64,000 bases of DNA. Origin: Gremmenia infestans (taxonomy: Eukaryota; Ascomycota; Leotiomycetes; Helotiales; Hamatocanthoscyphaceae). The notes below the pieces were generated by a model that saw only the letters and a program-made list of their open reading frames with translations, searched no databases and was not told the origin of the DNA. The first letter of the stretch is position 1. Each line of letters begins with the position of its first letter. Positions 32,533 through 44,498 of this stretch are shown here, piece by piece. The stretch lies in NCBI GenBank assembly GCA_032629725.1, contig JAFEVB010000032.1:558001-622000 (forward strand). The letters are read 5' to 3'. Made by a program: the position numbers and the translations under genes.

Positions 32533-33005
32533 TCAATGCTTCACATCATCCTTGTGATCATATGAAAATCTCAGGACGAAATTGACAATCATAGCAATCA
32601 GAATAACAAGAGTCAAGAGCGTAGGACCAAGTTTATCATCGAACCCAGCCTGACCCCTCTGTCTAATCGACCTCGCCCTCCAGTGGAATGTCACCAGCGC
32701 ATATATCATTGTAAGCACCGCCGCGAGGGTGAAGAGGAAAGCTGAGATGAAGGCAGGCTTGTCACCGAAGTTCAACATGCCAATGGCAAGAGCTGCGATG
32801 ACTACGCCTAAGCTCAGCCATGATAAGAAGGTCCGTTCGTTTGCGAAGAACACCTTGGGCTCGACTCGGGTTGGGAGGGCAATTCGCTTGCCTTGTTGAA
32901 GAATTTTATGTTAGCATGAACTGAACAATTCGACTGCCAGATTAGACAATTGACGGGTTCCAGAGACATACCAGGCGTGGCTTGAAGCAAGGGCTGGCTC
33001 GACAT
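32533..33005 (-). CDS. VTC1: Vacuolar transporter chaperone subunit Vtc1
   Basis: Exons 33005-32972 and 32891-32533 encode 130 aa, the usual Vtc1 size. After a short N-terminus come KRIALPTRVEPKVFFANERTFLSWL and three transmembrane helices (LGVVIAALAIGML, AFISAFLFTLAAVLTMIYALV, LLTLVILIAMIVNFVL). This is the DUF202-type module shared by all VTC subunits, with the conserved RTFLxW. Vtc1 lacks SPX and catalytic domains and forms the membrane pore of the vacuolar polyphosphate polymerase with Vtc4 and Vtc2/3. The gene is divergent from the dynein light chain gene. An SPX membrane protein lies 24 kb away in the same window. Confidence 0.95.
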
Positions 33006-33676
33006 TGTCGAACAAACGAGAGGCGGGACCCGAGGCTGGCACTGAACAACTGATCGATTGGCTGGGTCTGAATGTCTTGAATTGGGCAAGGATTGAGGGC
33101 GATGAGAGATATTTGGGCGCGGATAAGTAATCAGTGACGAAGATTGGAGGTTTGGGTCTTGTGCGGTGTCAGAGGAAAGGTGAGGGGAAATTTCGTTGCA
33201 CGATTTGTTAGATTTAACCTCTGCAAAGCTCACCTTTTCAAGAAAACCAAGTCAAGCCCCACGACGCCTTGCGATAAAACGTGTTGGCTTCTCGCTAGCT
33301 GACTGGCTCGGTAACATCATGTATTGGAAGTTTTTCTGTAAAACCTCCAACGGATGTGTTTGTATTATATTCCCTAGCTATAGTAATATATACTTATTAA
33401 GTATCTAGTTGCAACCTGCAATCAGTTCCTGAATTGGTTTTGTGCCGTTTCTATGCTTCTCAATCCCCCTCCTTCATGACTTCATTCATCTGACTTCAGG
33501 CACGAACGAGGCAGCCACGCTAATTCCAGATCGGGTCTTCCCCAGACTCTGAAGTCCAGACTTGAAGCAGGGGTGAGGCGTGTTTTGATTTTGCCCAACC
33601 CCAATCGTACAAACTCTCTTTTACACACTCCTCTTCAACTGCTCCTAGCTTTGACCGACTTCGAATTTATAGAATC
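33006..33676. other. Divergent promoter region (VTC1 / dynein light chain)
   Basis: This is 671 bp of head-to-head upstream sequence with no recognised element. Confidence 0.4.
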
Positions 33677-34350
33677 ATGGCCTCGTCATCTGCCACTCCA
33701 GTGAGTAGTCAACTTCCATGTCCGCCTTTACTGAATCAAGCTGATGAAGGATAGCCCATCTCCTTCACGAGGCTGAAGCAAATCGCAAACGATGTAAGCT
33801 CCCTACACACCACTCCCAGCTTTATAGGACTCTGCTAAGAACTGTGCAGGCTTGCCAAAATGCGTTAGGGGCCACCGAATACTACGAGCACAACAAGACC
33901 GAGGCTTGGAATACCACAATCATTGTTTGTTTGCCCCGCTTCCCTCCCTCAACTTGACAATCCATCTAACTCACAACCTCATCAAAGAATTCTATCCTCC
34001 GCTCCTTGATCTCCGAATCATCTCCCACCGGCGGGACTCCATCGTTCAAGTATGCAGTCAACAGCACCATCATCCAACACCTCGTCCCAACCTCGACCCT
34101 GAACAAATCGAAAGCAATCCCAGAGCCATCGGCGAAGACAGAAGAGAGCGATGCGAGGATCTCAACGAGCGATATGAAAACTGAGGCTACCGGAACCGAT
34201 GGTAAACCCCATGTTGGCAGGAGAGGAATGCATAGTGCGGCGGGGGCATACTGGAACGAGAAGACAGACGGCATGTGGAGCTTTAAATATGAGGGAGGGG
34301 AGAACAAAGGTTTGGATGTTGTTATTAGTGTGATTTGGATCGCGATATGA
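33677..34350 (+). CDS. Tctex1-type dynein light chain
   Basis: Four exons (33677-33700, 33755-33793, 33850-33924, 33988-34350) encode about 166 aa. The family signatures are the helical region ACQNALGATEYYEHNKTEAWNTTIINSIL, FKYAVNSTIIQH, GMHSAAGAYWNEKTDGMWSFKYEG, and the hallmark end GLDVVISVIWIAI. Tctex1 light chains dimerise on the dynein intermediate chain and help attach cargo to the microtubule motor. A Ser/Thr/Glu-rich insert lies between the second and third blocks, so the protein is longer than the 110-120 aa animal forms. First exons of 24 and 39 nt make this gene easy to truncate in automatic models. Confidence 0.93.
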
Positions 34351-35270
34351 GCTCGAGGCAGACGGTCAATGAATCATGGGCATTGTGGTTGCATTTTGCA
34401 TGGGACGAGGGTGCAGGGTGTGTTTTCCAGTCGATACATCAAGTAGAAAGTCTTGATTAGTTGTCTTTGTACATCAGCGATCAGTCTAATCAGTGTTAGT
34501 GCTATGAATTTATGCGCAGCATTAGTTTCACCGCGTAGTATGCGTTTCAGGTTCTGCTTTATTGCTTTACAATTGACTTTGCTGCGAACATCAATCAACA
34601 ATCACCCCCAAATTCACAACTATCATCACAAGCATCGTCACTATATATCACAATGCTTTTCACGGGGGAATTCCCCTGAGCCGTAATATATACAATTTCC
34701 GTCTCGAGTGAGGGTGACCAGGGGCTAGCTAGGATGCGAAGGAGAATTGGCTACCAAACCTCAATCACCTGAGTATCTCACATCGAGTGAGAAGAAAGTC
34801 GATCGTCTATACAATTATAAGCCACGAGGTTGTTGATTTACAAGAGACAAACAATTTTCTTTAATTGTATAGTAGGTAATCCCTGTTGAGTTTTGAAGCC
34901 TCATTTTGAGCGCGATGTTCGTTCACGTATTGTCACCGCTATTGCGGTATGTCCAAAGTTACATCAAGTGACATTTCTCATTTATTTTGATGAACCTGCT
35001 CAAGTCGATCTTGGTAGAAAGTTCCAGCCAGCTTTGGCTCATGGAAGTACCTCGGCAAGATGCTGACCGCTTGTTCAAGCATTCCTCACTTGGCTTGGGT
35101 CCTAAGTGCGGGCGCTAAAAAAACACGATACCTGGCTGTCTCCTGTCAAACTGGTCTGATCGCGAAACATATACGGCGATATACACCTCACATTGCTCTG
35201 AACAACAGCAATTCTATTATTGACAGGATCATCGTCATAATAACTGAATTATCCACCTAAAGTCAAGAAA
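34351..35270. other. Intergenic region
   Basis: The sequence is AT-rich and separates two plus-strand genes. No gene or element was recognised. Confidence 0.4.
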
Positions 35271-36092
35271 ATGGCCGGTTTGTAAGCAATATCCTCCAGC
35301 TCTCCCTTGAAAACCCCGAAACTGATCCTAGCCTACAGGTTCAACTTGAGGGAAGAGCTTCAGCTCGAGATCATCTCGTATCTGGACACACAGTCTCGTT
35401 CAGCTCTTGCCTCAGTTATGGAGCTTGACTCAAACAATCTATTTGTATCACCAGCCTCAAATCGGAGACCTACAGTTGTCACGGCACATGTTACATTTGC
35501 GTCAGACAGCTATTCATCTCACTCGAGCGATTGTGATGACGACACCCTCGCAAGTACCGATACAGAAATCAGTCCTTCCCCAGAAGAAGAAGGATGGGTC
35601 TTCAAACAAACCCCAGAACTCCTGAACCGTCTCGCTCTACTTCCGCAATACAAAGACAGTGCATCTCTCCCCAATCTCCCAACAGAGCTCCAACTCGAGA
35701 TCTTCGGTTACCTTGAAAAGATAGATGCTTGTTGTCTCGGCCTTTCTTCAACGAGAGCCTACGGAATCTTTAGAGCTATTCACGGCACCAAGATGCCTCT
35801 CAACCAACGTCGAGCTGGCCCAAACTCCTTTGAAGCCGCCTGGGAAGTAGTAGGGAAGCGAGAGTGCAAACAGTGCGGCATCTACAGGTGCGAACTTCAC
35901 CAGCATATCAAATCATGGATGCCAAAAGAGCTCGAGTACTGCAGCATGAAACAGAACTTTGGATTGCCAGCCGACACAGGGGCAAAGCCATCGTGCTTTC
36001 GTGGGAAGCCCAGTAAGCCTCATCGTTGTGGTCGCCATCCGTTGAGAACTACTTCCATGCATCAGGACGATAATGCAGTTGGAGAGTCGTGA
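35271..36092 (+). CDS. F-box-like protein with two F-box-type segments
   Basis: Exon 1 is only 11 nt (35271-35281), then 35339-36092; the join gives MAGLFNLREELQLEIISYLD in frame (about 254 aa). Two F-box-like helices are visible: residues 4-30 (LREELQLEIISYLDTQSRSAL) and about 127-165 (LPNLPTELQLEIFGYLEKIDACCLGLSS). The C-terminal half has a Cys/His-rich block (CKQCGIYRCELHQHIKSWMP ... YCSMKQNFGLP ... CFRGKPSKPHRCGRHPLR). F-box proteins recruit substrates to SCF ubiquitin ligases. It converges with another F-box gene at 36.6-37.4 kb that shares the CLGL-S-FR-IHG segment. Confidence 0.82.
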
Positions 36093-36592
36093 GGATAAAA
36101 TCCTACTTTTCCGAGGCATCGGAACGAGTCAACTAGCGTGGGGCAAGGAACTTAGCGTGGTTTTGGGAACGTTGAAAGCATTTCGACCATTGATGAATAT
36201 GCACGACATTTAGGGCGTTGAATTATCTGGCGTGTTTCCTGGGAACATTACGAATCTTCTTTTCGGTCAGCATTTAGAAGTTACGGGTGTGGTAGCCGGC
36301 ATATCCCGAGGCGGGCTAGTCTTGTTGGGAGCCATTTATTCACGACTTAATACCAATCGATATCATAAAAGTCAGAGTGGGGCCAAAAGCTGGGTTTGAG
36401 GGCACATAGTAAATGTAGGCAGAGATTTCTTCTAAGTTCTAAGTACAGCCTACGACTTGCGATTTAATTATCGATGGGGCGTTTCCGCTTTGTCTCTTTC
36501 TGTAATTGAGAAAGTTCTTACTATGTCCCGAGAAAACAAATTCGCATATCCAGTAGACCTGCGTGCGACTCATGGCCAGAGCCTCCTTACCA
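36093..36592. other. Convergent 3' intergenic region
   Basis: This 500-bp stretch lies between the 3' ends of two F-box-type genes. Nothing else was recognised. Confidence 0.4.
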
Positions 36593-37445
36593 TCAAATAC
36601 ACAGCCTTTGAAAAATGCTATCCCAGCTCGAATAGTTGAATCGCGCAGCATGGAACTCCTCGTCCGTCCTCGCATTCTCCAGCTCCCTCTCCCTATGATC
36701 CTCACCTCTGTTCTCCTTCACCAATCCCAAGCTCTCCCTCCTACACACCCACTCGGGCTCCTCAAAAAACTCCTTCTTCCCCTCCATAACCACCATCAAA
36801 ACTTTAACCCTACACCTCCTACACTTCCGACACCAATCCACACCCGCTGCTTCAAGATCCCCAATATATCTTCTGTGCTTACGAAACATGTCATCCTCGA
36901 ACACACATCCTGCATAAGCACCCTCAGGTTTATACCGCCAGCACCGCTCACAGCACGACAAATCCCCCCATAACGTCTTCTCATCCGCCAACAATTCCCC
37001 TAGACTGCGGTCCCATGTGATATCTTTACTGTCCCGCAAGAACCAGTCCTCCTCATACTTGTAATTCAAAAAATGCGTACCGCAGACACTAACCTGCATG
37101 CGCAAGTCAAAGGGGTTCCTCCGGATATTGTACTGCTCCCCGGAACCGTGTATGAAGTGGAAGATGCGGTGGAAGTAGCTAGAGGTGAGCCCGAGGCACA
37201 TCTGAGAGACGGGATCCAGGTTTGCTAGGATGTTTGTGTGGAGTTCTATGGGGAGGGCTAGGAAGGCGGCACGCCATGGTGATGTGGATTGTACTGGTAC
37301 TGCTTCGTTTGTAGCTCGAGGGACACCAGGCTTGTTTAGGGGCCTGGAATATACCTTGTTAGTGGACGTTGAAGTGGAGGGTAAGAAATTGAGTGACTCA
37401 CGCGGTGATGCCTAGAGGGAGATGTTCCCGATGTGGTTCGGACAT
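36593..37445 (-). CDS. F-box-like protein
   Basis: Exons 37445-37402 and 37343-36593 encode about 264 aa. The F-box-like segment near residues 45-70 reads ALPIELHTNILANLDPVSQMCLGLTSS, followed by FHRIFHFIHGS. A Cys-rich part (SCCERCWRYKPEGAYAGC, WCRKCRRCRVK) could bind zinc. The body contains charged stretches (EFFEEPEWVCRRESLG) and no known substrate-binding repeat. The 58-nt intron joins GC|G in Ala. The segment after the F-box resembles the convergent gene at 35271-36092, suggesting an old inverted duplication. It is a likely SCF adaptor; the target is unknown. Confidence 0.8.
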
Positions 37446-39260
37446 GTTGCCTCAGGACGGCGAGTAGAACACTTTCGTTGCAAATCCCTTCTGTTGTGCC
37501 AGGTTTTTCTCTCTTTTTTTCTGAAAAGCTTCTCTCTGCTGCTTAATCCTTTCTGCAGTACGAATGAGTTTCAAATATCACTCGAGAATGCCGTATTTGT
37601 CCTCGCTGACAGCTTACTCCGATGTATAGTAGATTGATACTTAATTACTTCCACTGAGAAGGGAGGGGGAGCACAAAGATATATTCACTACGGTGAGTGC
37701 AATTTCACTTAGGCAATTGCAGATTTCCTTTTGTGCCTATGATTCATACATCATTACATACCTTGACGTTGTGGTTGAGAAACTAAGTCTAGCTCCCCTT
37801 TCCAACCATGGTTCACTAAAGACCAATTGCCAGCAGCGCATTAAATAGCCCAAGTCCGCGTATTCAACACCTTTAGCTAAATCTAGGCTAAACAAGTGTT
37901 TCTAGCAAGACTATAGAAAGGTAAGGCTAAGTACTAAAGGTAGGTCGCAGCAGACAGAAGCTGAGCTAAGGCTGGGCGAGCCAGGAGAGGCAAAGGAGCA
38001 CTTGGGCTATTTGGAGCGCTGACGGTTGCGGTTTGTGGGTTATGGAGAAGGATAAGTAAAGGGAGAAAGACATAGTAGATAATAATATCCGAAACTATTG
38101 CAATCACAAGTATGAGAAGTATCTGTGGGTACCAATGATTTGTGGACAGTGAACGTGCCGTGACTTGACAGAAGTGTTAGGTTGGATTGGGTTTAGTTAG
38201 GAGTACGAATTGTGGGAGCCTGGATATGTGATTACTTTGGGAGTTGCTTGAGTGAAGCCTAGTGGCCGTGTACCAAATAGATAGATACCAATAAAAGTTC
38301 TGGGGTATGTGATATAAAGTTTCAGATAGGCGTGGGTGGATTGTTCTAGAGAAGGTAAGTTGCGGGCAGGCACATAGACGTCCGTGGCTTCACCTAATCA
38401 CTCACTGCTTCATGTTCAAACGCCGTGTCCGACCCCTGGATTCGCAAAATAAATCAGTTAATATCTGCTAGAAATTTCAGAGTAGACGTATGAGTCAGGA
38501 AAGTAGCGGATGATACATAGAGTTTCAAAAAAACGAAACACCCACTAGCTTGACCAGAACCAACTCCTCTTGCTTCGGGGGATTCAAGAGGCCTGATAAG
38601 CACAACTTATCTATATTCACTCTTAGATGTTGAAGCTGAATATGTGGATTGTCTGCTTGCTTTGCTCAATCTCCGCTTTGATATGGAACTCCTGAAATAT
38701 ATACTTGGCCTATTTAGTTTCCTTTTCTTTCTCCCTTCCAATCATTTATTCATACAATACTCCTTTCAACCCCCAACAATCAACTCGTAGCTTTAAGTAA
38801 GCATCTGCTTCTTCTCTGCCCATTTGCACATGATGAAAGAACATATTTTAGCAGCCACTCAGCCATCCCCGAAGGGGTAAACAACCCGCATCAATTGAAA
38901 ATAATGATACTAGAGACTCAGAAGCAACTATGAGATGACTTTCTCCTAGATATATCGCACATTTGGATTGTATTGGCGCTTTTCCCCACCATTTTATGAT
39001 TTGAAAGAGCTTCAACCAAACTAATCTGCAGTAGATTTAGCCCCCTAGACTCAGAAAAATCCAAGTCTAGGCGGTGTAGAAAGTACAACATTGATAGGCC
39101 TTGTTATTCAATGGAGACGAAGTACGCATAGGTTGAAGTGTATTTATTGTATTCTGCAGCAACGAACGCCTTTGCATCCCAACTATATGCAGTCTTGAAC
39201 TTTGTACAAAAAGAGAGCCCCCATTCTTCCCATCCACCCAAGGATCTTCCATTGATCGGT
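37446..39260. other. Intergenic region with MITE-like element
   Basis: This 1.8 kb stretch holds the inverted-repeat element at 37834-38021. No convincing protein-coding gene was recognised. A pyrimidine-rich leader-like stretch near 38710-38800 could mark a transcript start, but no clear ORF follows. Confidence 0.5.
37834..38021. mobile_element. MITE-like non-autonomous element with terminal inverted repeats
   Basis: The ends of this 188-bp segment are 22-bp inverted repeats matching at 19 of 22 positions. The inner 13 bp, AAATAGCCCAAGT, is perfect (37843-37855 and, inverted, 38000-38012), and the outer 6 bp CAGCGC also match. There is no ORF inside. I see no clear target-site duplication, so an ordinary hairpin remains possible. 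Confidence 0.5.
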
Positions 39261-40262
39261 CTACTTTCTGTACCACATTCTCGTAATCTGTAAAAATAAT
39301 TAGCTTCATTCATCTTCATCCCAAGCAGAAGATCCGCGCTCCGTTTCAGACGGCACTATAATGCGTCTGTGGCAAAAAGCCGCAGGATGTTGGAGAAGAA
39401 TACATACCTTTGTATGCCTCATCTTCTTCTGCAGTTGGAAAATGCCATACATCAGCGCCTCTGAAGTAGGCGGGCAACCCGGCACATACACATCCACGGG
39501 CACAATACGATCGCATCCCCTCGTCACACTATAGCTATAATGATAATATCCACCGCCGTTCGCACAACTGCCCATGCTCACAACCCATCTCGGCTCGGGC
39601 ATCTGATCATACACCTGTCTCAGGGCCGGCGCCATCTTGTTCGTCAATGTACCGGCTACAATCATAACATCGGATTGACGTGGCGAGGCACGGAAAATTA
39701 TACCGAGGCGATCTTGGTCGTAGCGGGGCGTGGAGAGATGCATCATTTCGACGGCGCAGCAGGCGAGGCCGAAGGTCATGGGCCAGAGGGAGCCTTGACG
39801 AGCCCAATTGGCGATTTGGTCGAGAGTTGTTCTGCAGAGGATGTTAGATGGTGTTTTGAGGAGATCGCCACTTCCCCACATGCGAGCTTCAAGGAGCTCC
39901 GAATGTAGTCAGATCTGTGGTATGAGAGCGAAACACATACAATGCATATTGCATAACACCCTTCTTCCCTTCCTGACTTGGCAATGGCACCTCACGCCTC
40001 TCCTTGCCCGTAACGCTCATCGGAGGTGGCGTACCCGGGTTGCCGTGCACATTGTGTGGTGAAACTGCGATCGCAGGCTTCGAAGCAGAGGATGAGATGG
40101 CAGCAATTGATCGGTAGGAAATCATGGATGAAGCTGGCTTGGCTGTGCGGAGATGAGAATTAGCAATTGGTGGCAAGAGAGGGGGGCAGCTTCATGTATG
40201 TATGAAGGGCTGGACTTACCTCGCAGCGCCAGCGCGGCTGATCTTCTGGTGGAAGATAGCAT
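39261..40262 (-). CDS. Mitochondrial complex I 20 kDa subunit PSST (NDUFS7 type)
   Basis: Four exons (40262-40220, 40142-39941, 39831-39408, 39287-39261) encode about 231 aa. The last coding exon is only 27 nt (ITRMWYRK, stop) and restores the conserved C-terminus. The N-terminus (MLSSTRRSAALALRAKPASSM) is a mitochondrial presequence. The ligands of Fe-S cluster N2 are visible: Cys106 and Cys107 (ACCAVEMM), Cys171 (GSCANGGGYY) and Cys201 (VPGCPPTSE). PSST lies at the junction of the peripheral and membrane arms and passes electrons from N2 to ubiquinone. Confidence 0.96.
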
Positions 40263-43074
40263 CTTGTCAATCTTGAGACAACAAGAGAAACTGCAAAGAA
40301 AAGGAGGGAGAGTGGGGTGCGACGTTGATCGTGAGCTTTCAAAGTTTTAAAATGGTCGTCGTCAATACATTTCAATGCTTAAGCAACCGGTATCTGCGTT
40401 GCTGTGATTGGGCAATTCCAAATCACGTGTACCCAGCAAAGCTAATGAGAACTTCTATTCTTCTATCTTTGTAGCATCGCAACATTTTGCCACTATGTGA
40501 ATAATCTTTCGGGCGTGAAAGACCTCTACCATCCAAGAACATTCATCCCATCATTCTGAAGACGTTGATAGCCTGTGTTTCGCTTCTTCCGAACTTCCCC
40601 GAAGTATCTTCTTACGCCTCTGTCTAATGCAACAACTACAGAAAAACTCCCATCTAGTAGAACGATGATTCTAATTTGCAAGAGGAATGAATTGCCAGGG
40701 AGCGGAAAGCGACATCTCGGCCTGAGGTTCATCACACTCGATTCTCATTGCGACGCTTTCAATTGTCAGCAGCAAAAGCCCCCAAAGCTTAACCCCTGTT
40801 TTGATATCGTCGACGGAATGTTCAAGCTCTTTCTGCTCCTCAAAGTCACAGGAAACAGACAAGAGTATATCTATTGATTGGGTGTATATATAAAACCGCA
40901 CGCCAATGCTATAGAGGCTTTCGCATTGACAATGTCGCTAGCATGGCTTTGGATCGAATAGTTTCAAAGCTCATTTCCCCTATCACTTTTGGAAGACGAA
41001 TACAATCAGGTCAAGACATAAGAAGCCTGGGAGTACCATAGCTATTTAGATCATATAGTGATAGTTTCTAGTAAGTGGGCAATGTTTCTTAGACGGTAGA
41101 AGAAGTAGATGTCTCCGAGAAAGGGTAGAGAGATGCGCAAGGTTTCAGTCTCATGTTTCGTATATCGTTTGGCCGCGTGTGAATAGTCTTGAGCAACTAA
41201 GATGAGCCTGCAATGTTCTTTTATCATGATTTCGCATTCTTCTGCTTATAGACCCATCCACAATGATATTAATCCTTGAATCGTAAATTAACATTCTTCC
41301 ATCTGTGGTTTTATGGCGCAACACCGAATGTTTTGTGGCTCCGTCTGGAAAGCCAATTCGAAGGAGAAGTCATCCTCAATAAACCCTTAAGAGTTAGTAA
41401 TATATTCTAGTTTAGTGACTACCTATAGATGTATGCATATCTTTCTGAGGAGGAAGCATGTAGCTCTGGTGCGATCAAGGTACCCGATCAAGTGTTTGCG
41501 AGATGGAAACTGTATGACCACGTTGTACATAGATACCAGATGCATTTCGAGGATGCCTCATGACTCTTCTATCACTCCTCCTCTGCAATTATAACGGCGC
41601 AGAAGATTTTCTTTGTGGTATTTAGCAACCGAATGAACCCCTAAGATCTCAAGTGTAGAGGAGCTCTTGTGCTCGCTTAGCTGCCCAAAGGGGCAAAAGG
41701 TCAACAAGTTAAATGCTGCACTAAGTAGAAGAACACTTGTAGAGATAGCAATTTTCCAAACTGTGTGGTTCTGCATTGGTCAATCCTGTGACAGGAAAAG
41801 AGTCATTCGATGCCAAATTAATATTCCTAATGATCACGTTATATGTACTCAATGCAAGATCATCTTTTATCGACAGGAAAGAAGCATATTTGACTGTTAA
41901 TATAGTATGTCAATTGATGCGTATTACAGATGAACTGGACTAACGTGATTTAGATGTTTTTGGAGGTTTCTCTGGCATCGCCTTGTGCTGCGATCGAGGT
42001 AGTGACTTTACGTTCTCTGCTGGGCTGAAGAGTCGGACGTTAGAATCGATTTTCTTTAACAGCTTGTCGGATTTTTGGGACTCTATCGCGAGGTGTGGGG
42101 TTGCAGATGCTAGATGATTCCTGATTTGCGATCCTTGTTTTCTTTTGCTGCCTAAGAGTCTAAGGAACCAAAGTGATACATAAATCGGTCATTATTATAA
42201 AAGGGATATAGTCTCAGTCAAGTCTCTGAGTTCTGTCTCCCATATCTACTAGATTCACACACTCATGCCATTCTAACGGTCCCCAATTAAGCCAACTGCT
42301 TCGTGCAACTCTATCGCTCGCTTATCCAAGAGGGGGCAAAATAGATACAAAAACAATAGAGACAACACACCACTCCTCTCCACCAAAAACAGCAAAACTT
42401 CTAGAGATCAACTCCCCCAGGGAGTTAATCTCAGTATGAAGAACCCAAACCCAGTTGAAGAAGGGTTGGATTTTTATTCGAGGTAGTGGGTCCCTACCAG
42501 TTGGCGGAATGTTGAACCCAATCGATCCACACACCAAGCACATTTGATCCAAACCACTTAGCCAAGTGGCCGCCTGTATGCTTGATTTGTGAGGTAAAAA
42601 AGCTATTCAGGTATATGAACACCATGAGGTAGATATGGTGAATGGAAGGAGATGGGCCGGGGAGGCGGCGGTGAGGTTAATAGCGGTATAGCAGGGTAAT
42701 AATGTAATACGAACTTAGGCACTCGGCACCTAACACATAAACGACCACAGGATTCAAGTATGTATCATTGATGAAGAGGACTTTTCAAACGAGTCTTTCA
42801 ATCTGTGTACGGTAATCAGGTAGCTCACGGTTCAATAGGAGAACTTCCCCTGAACGCAGTAAAACCACCCCCTTGACTGGCACGGCACGACAGCTCGAAT
42901 AGTCATATAGTTCTAACTATATTATAGGTAGGAGATTAATTTCACTGATAAAGAAAGCTATGCTGTAGAGCTCAGATATAGCAAGAAGCGAAGCAATTAG
43001 ACAGTATGAAGCGCTTGGGAGTTTTGAACATAGTCCATGGTACTAGTACAATATAGGTGATCTTCTGTACATAA
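40263..43074. other. Long AT-rich intergenic region
   Basis: At 2.8 kb this is the largest gene-free stretch. It lies between the start of the PSST gene and the 3' end of the MIC12 gene. The open frames are short with no splice logic or recognised domain. It may hold non-coding RNA or decayed repeats, but I cannot support either. Confidence 0.5.
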
Positions 43075-44118
43075 CTACACCCCCCGTAAAACGCTGTTGT
43101 CCCTCTTCTCAATAGGCTTGTACCGTTCCTCCAAAACCTCCTCCGGCGTCTTTTCAAGAGGAGCTGGCTTCTCGTATCTCTCATGAAGAGCCTTCTCCAC
43201 AGCCGACGAGTGGCTCAGAGTAGCATACTGGGTCTTTGACTCGAGCCTCTCCTCTGCTAGACCGATGGCTGCTGACGCTTTACCAATAGCTTCTTTGCCC
43301 TTTTCTACCCCCTTGGAAAAAGTCTCCCTTACCGCACCGCGCACTGCATCGACAGTTCCTCCACTCCGAACAGACTCAGCTGCATCTTGAGCTCCGGACT
43401 TCGCATTGGCTGCAATTCTCTCAGACCTGGCCTTTGCTGCATCCAGTATCTCCCCAGACTTCTCCTCGGTGCTTCTAAGTTGCTCTTTACTCGATCCAAC
43501 TGCCTGATCCGTCTTCGTCTTCGTAGAAGAAGCAAGCTTACTCGCACCCTTTTTCACCTCGGCACCAACTCTCTCAGCACCAGAAATAGTAGCCGCAGCA
43601 GCGCTGTCGACACCAACGGCAGCTTGACCCGCCGCCTTCTTCGCCGCCGCCTTACTTCTATCAACGGCCTCCTGTACCTTAGGACTAGCTGCCTTCTCCA
43701 CCTCCTCAATGCCCTCCCTCGACTTTTGTAGTCCGCCCCCGAGTAATCGCGACAAACTTCCCTCCATCCCCTCCCTCACTCCAGTCCAATCCGTCCTTTG
43801 CACCCACCGCACAGCATTTTCGATCTCGTTATTCCACCGGTCTTTAGCGGCTTCTACTAGGGTGCTACGTTCTTCTCGGGCGAGCTCGGCGCGGGTTTGA
43901 GGGAGTGGAAGGGGGGCTGGGTCTAGCAGGCTGGTGAGGACTTGAGATTGGGAGCGTAGGGCCAAGGCTTGGGATTTGCGGTTGCGCTCGTGGGCGGCGA
44001 CTGTGAGGTATGCGAGGCCGAGAGTGAGGGTCACTCCGCCAGTCTGTATAACAAGTTAGCTGTAATGAAGCTTCATCCGTATTTCTGCGTGACTTACGAA
44101 GCCGGTTGTGAAGCCCAT
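43075..44118 (-). CDS. MIC12: MICOS complex subunit Mic12
   Basis: Exons 44118-44098 and 44043-43075 encode about 329 aa. The short first exon MGFTTGF and TGGVTLTLGLAYLTVAAHERNR form the single N-terminal membrane helix typical of Mic12/Aim5. A long helical body follows, rich in Ala, Lys and Glu with LEA-like periodicity (AAKKAAGQAA, EILDAAKARSERIAANAKSG). MICOS shapes crista junctions at the inner mitochondrial membrane, and Mic12 links the Mic60 and Mic10 modules. The start codons of this gene and bL17m are 380 bp apart on opposite strands, so two mitochondrial genes share a promoter region. Confidence 0.85.
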
Positions 44119-44498
44119 GTTGCCGGTAATAGCTCGCTGGAATGCGCCAGGAGCGCTGGTATACTTCGTAGAGGTTTACAATGGCACCACAGTGATTAAA
44201 ACACCCCAATTGATATGAAAAGAGCTCTAAAGAGCTTTTAGGGAGGTTGTTGACCAGGGTTGGAGGATGTGTAGGTCGTTGATTCCGATCTTTGCGGCTC
44301 GCCAAATTTTGAGCCCAGGAAAATCGCGGGACTTCGACCTCTCCCGATGTCTTGCGGCTCAAGCTCAACGACAAACTCCAACAACGACACTCCGTTCCGC
44401 TCATTCAAGTCTTCTTCGGGGCCCAATCGTACCTCGATACCTACTAAGGCCACCCAACACTCCCTCTAGCTGGGTCTATTTCCTAAAAATCCTCCACG
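44119..44498. promoter_or_regulatory. Bidirectional promoter region (MIC12 / bL17m)
   Basis: This 380-bp interval separates two divergently transcribed genes for mitochondrial proteins. No specific box is claimed. Confidence 0.5.

Noticed and set aside
40575..40877. 100-codon open frame in the 2.8-kb gap
   Set aside because: No recognisable domain, no splice structure and AT-rich context; could be chance. It would need transcript support.
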